A program made the position numbers and the translations under genes. Below are positions 54,277 through 54,469 of a stretch of 54,469 nt of DNA, piece after piece. The stretch is from Pseudomonadota bacterium (GTDB taxonomy: Bacteria; Pseudomonadota; Gammaproteobacteria; Burkholderiales; Burkholderiaceae_C). Under the pieces are notes generated by a model that worked only from the letters and a program-made list of their open reading frames with translations, did not search any database and was not told where the DNA came from. The DNA lies in the NCBI GenBank assembly GCA_021792835.1, contig JAJYTY010000004.1, positions 1-54,469 of the forward strand. The letters are read 5' to 3'. Numbering within the stretch: position 1 is the first letter of the stretch; each line of letters opens with the position of its first letter.

Positions 54277-54287
54277 GGGGGGGGGGG
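54277..54287 (+). repeat. 11-nt poly-G homopolymer
   Basis: tgcaaaGGGGGGGGGGGtagaaac. Confidence 0.85.
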
Positions 54288-54294
54288 TAGAAAC

Positions 54295-54323
54295 GAAACA
54301 CGGGCCCATGAGGCCCGTGTTTC
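54295..54323 (-). terminator. Strong intrinsic-type hairpin
   Basis: GAAACACGGGCC - CATGA - GGCCCGTGTTTC: perfect 12-bp stem with 5-nt loop. Orientation inferred from the adjacent tRNA 3'-end fragment. Confidence 0.75.
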
Positions 54324-54334
54324 CTTGATCGTTG

Positions 54335-54351
54335 GCGGAGTGGACGGGAGA
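54335..54351 (-). other. tRNA 3'-end fragment (tRNA-Asp-like), putative att site of an integrative element
   Basis: tggcggagtggacggga is the reverse complement of TCCCGTCCACTCCGCCA, the T-arm/acceptor 3' end with CCA; homology stops there (no ctcgaac T-loop follows), as at an attachment-site duplication. Confidence 0.5.
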
Positions 54352-54469
54352 GACTCAAAGGGCTCAGAATACATGAATTAATTCAACAACTTACCATCCC
54401 ATCGGGGTCAATTGTACCTCACTTTTAGTACATGAATTGGTACATGTTTGGTACATAGTCAACCAAAGA

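Overview
GC-rich window, Burkholderiales-like by gene content and codon usage (inference; no search was run). Left to right: (i) an envelope/capsule-type polysaccharide locus (KpsS-like protein cut by the left edge, NAD-dependent epimerase, BioF2/GNAT-like transferase, UDP-glycosyltransferase, Wza-type lipoprotein); (ii) small housekeeping genes plus a probable porin remnant; (iii) a type IV pilus minor-pilin operon (fimT-pilV-pilW-pilX-pilY1 order); (iv) a diguanylate cyclase, an amidase, an orphan NarX-type histidine kinase followed by an RND efflux adaptor and pump, an acyl-CoA synthetase, a GST and a ZntA-type P-ATPase; (v) an RHH/ParE toxin-antitoxin pair whose toxin looks decayed; (vi) a two-partner secretion locus with a 6237-aa LktA/FHA-like exoprotein, its TpsB transporter and a SapC-family gene upstream; (vii) an accessory right end with an AbiEi-like/Fic composite protein, an internally deleted AbiEi gene and a tRNA 3'-end fragment that looks like an attachment site. 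The most unusual signals are: the AbiEi-Fic fusion gene with an exact 24-bp-spaced CCTA repeat array over its promoter; the giant TpsA with duplicated modules, helical insertions and cysteine-pair loops next to SapC; the in-frame 84-bp repeat expansion in the PilW prepilin leader; and the att-like right boundary. All homology calls come from reading motifs by eye and need database confirmation.
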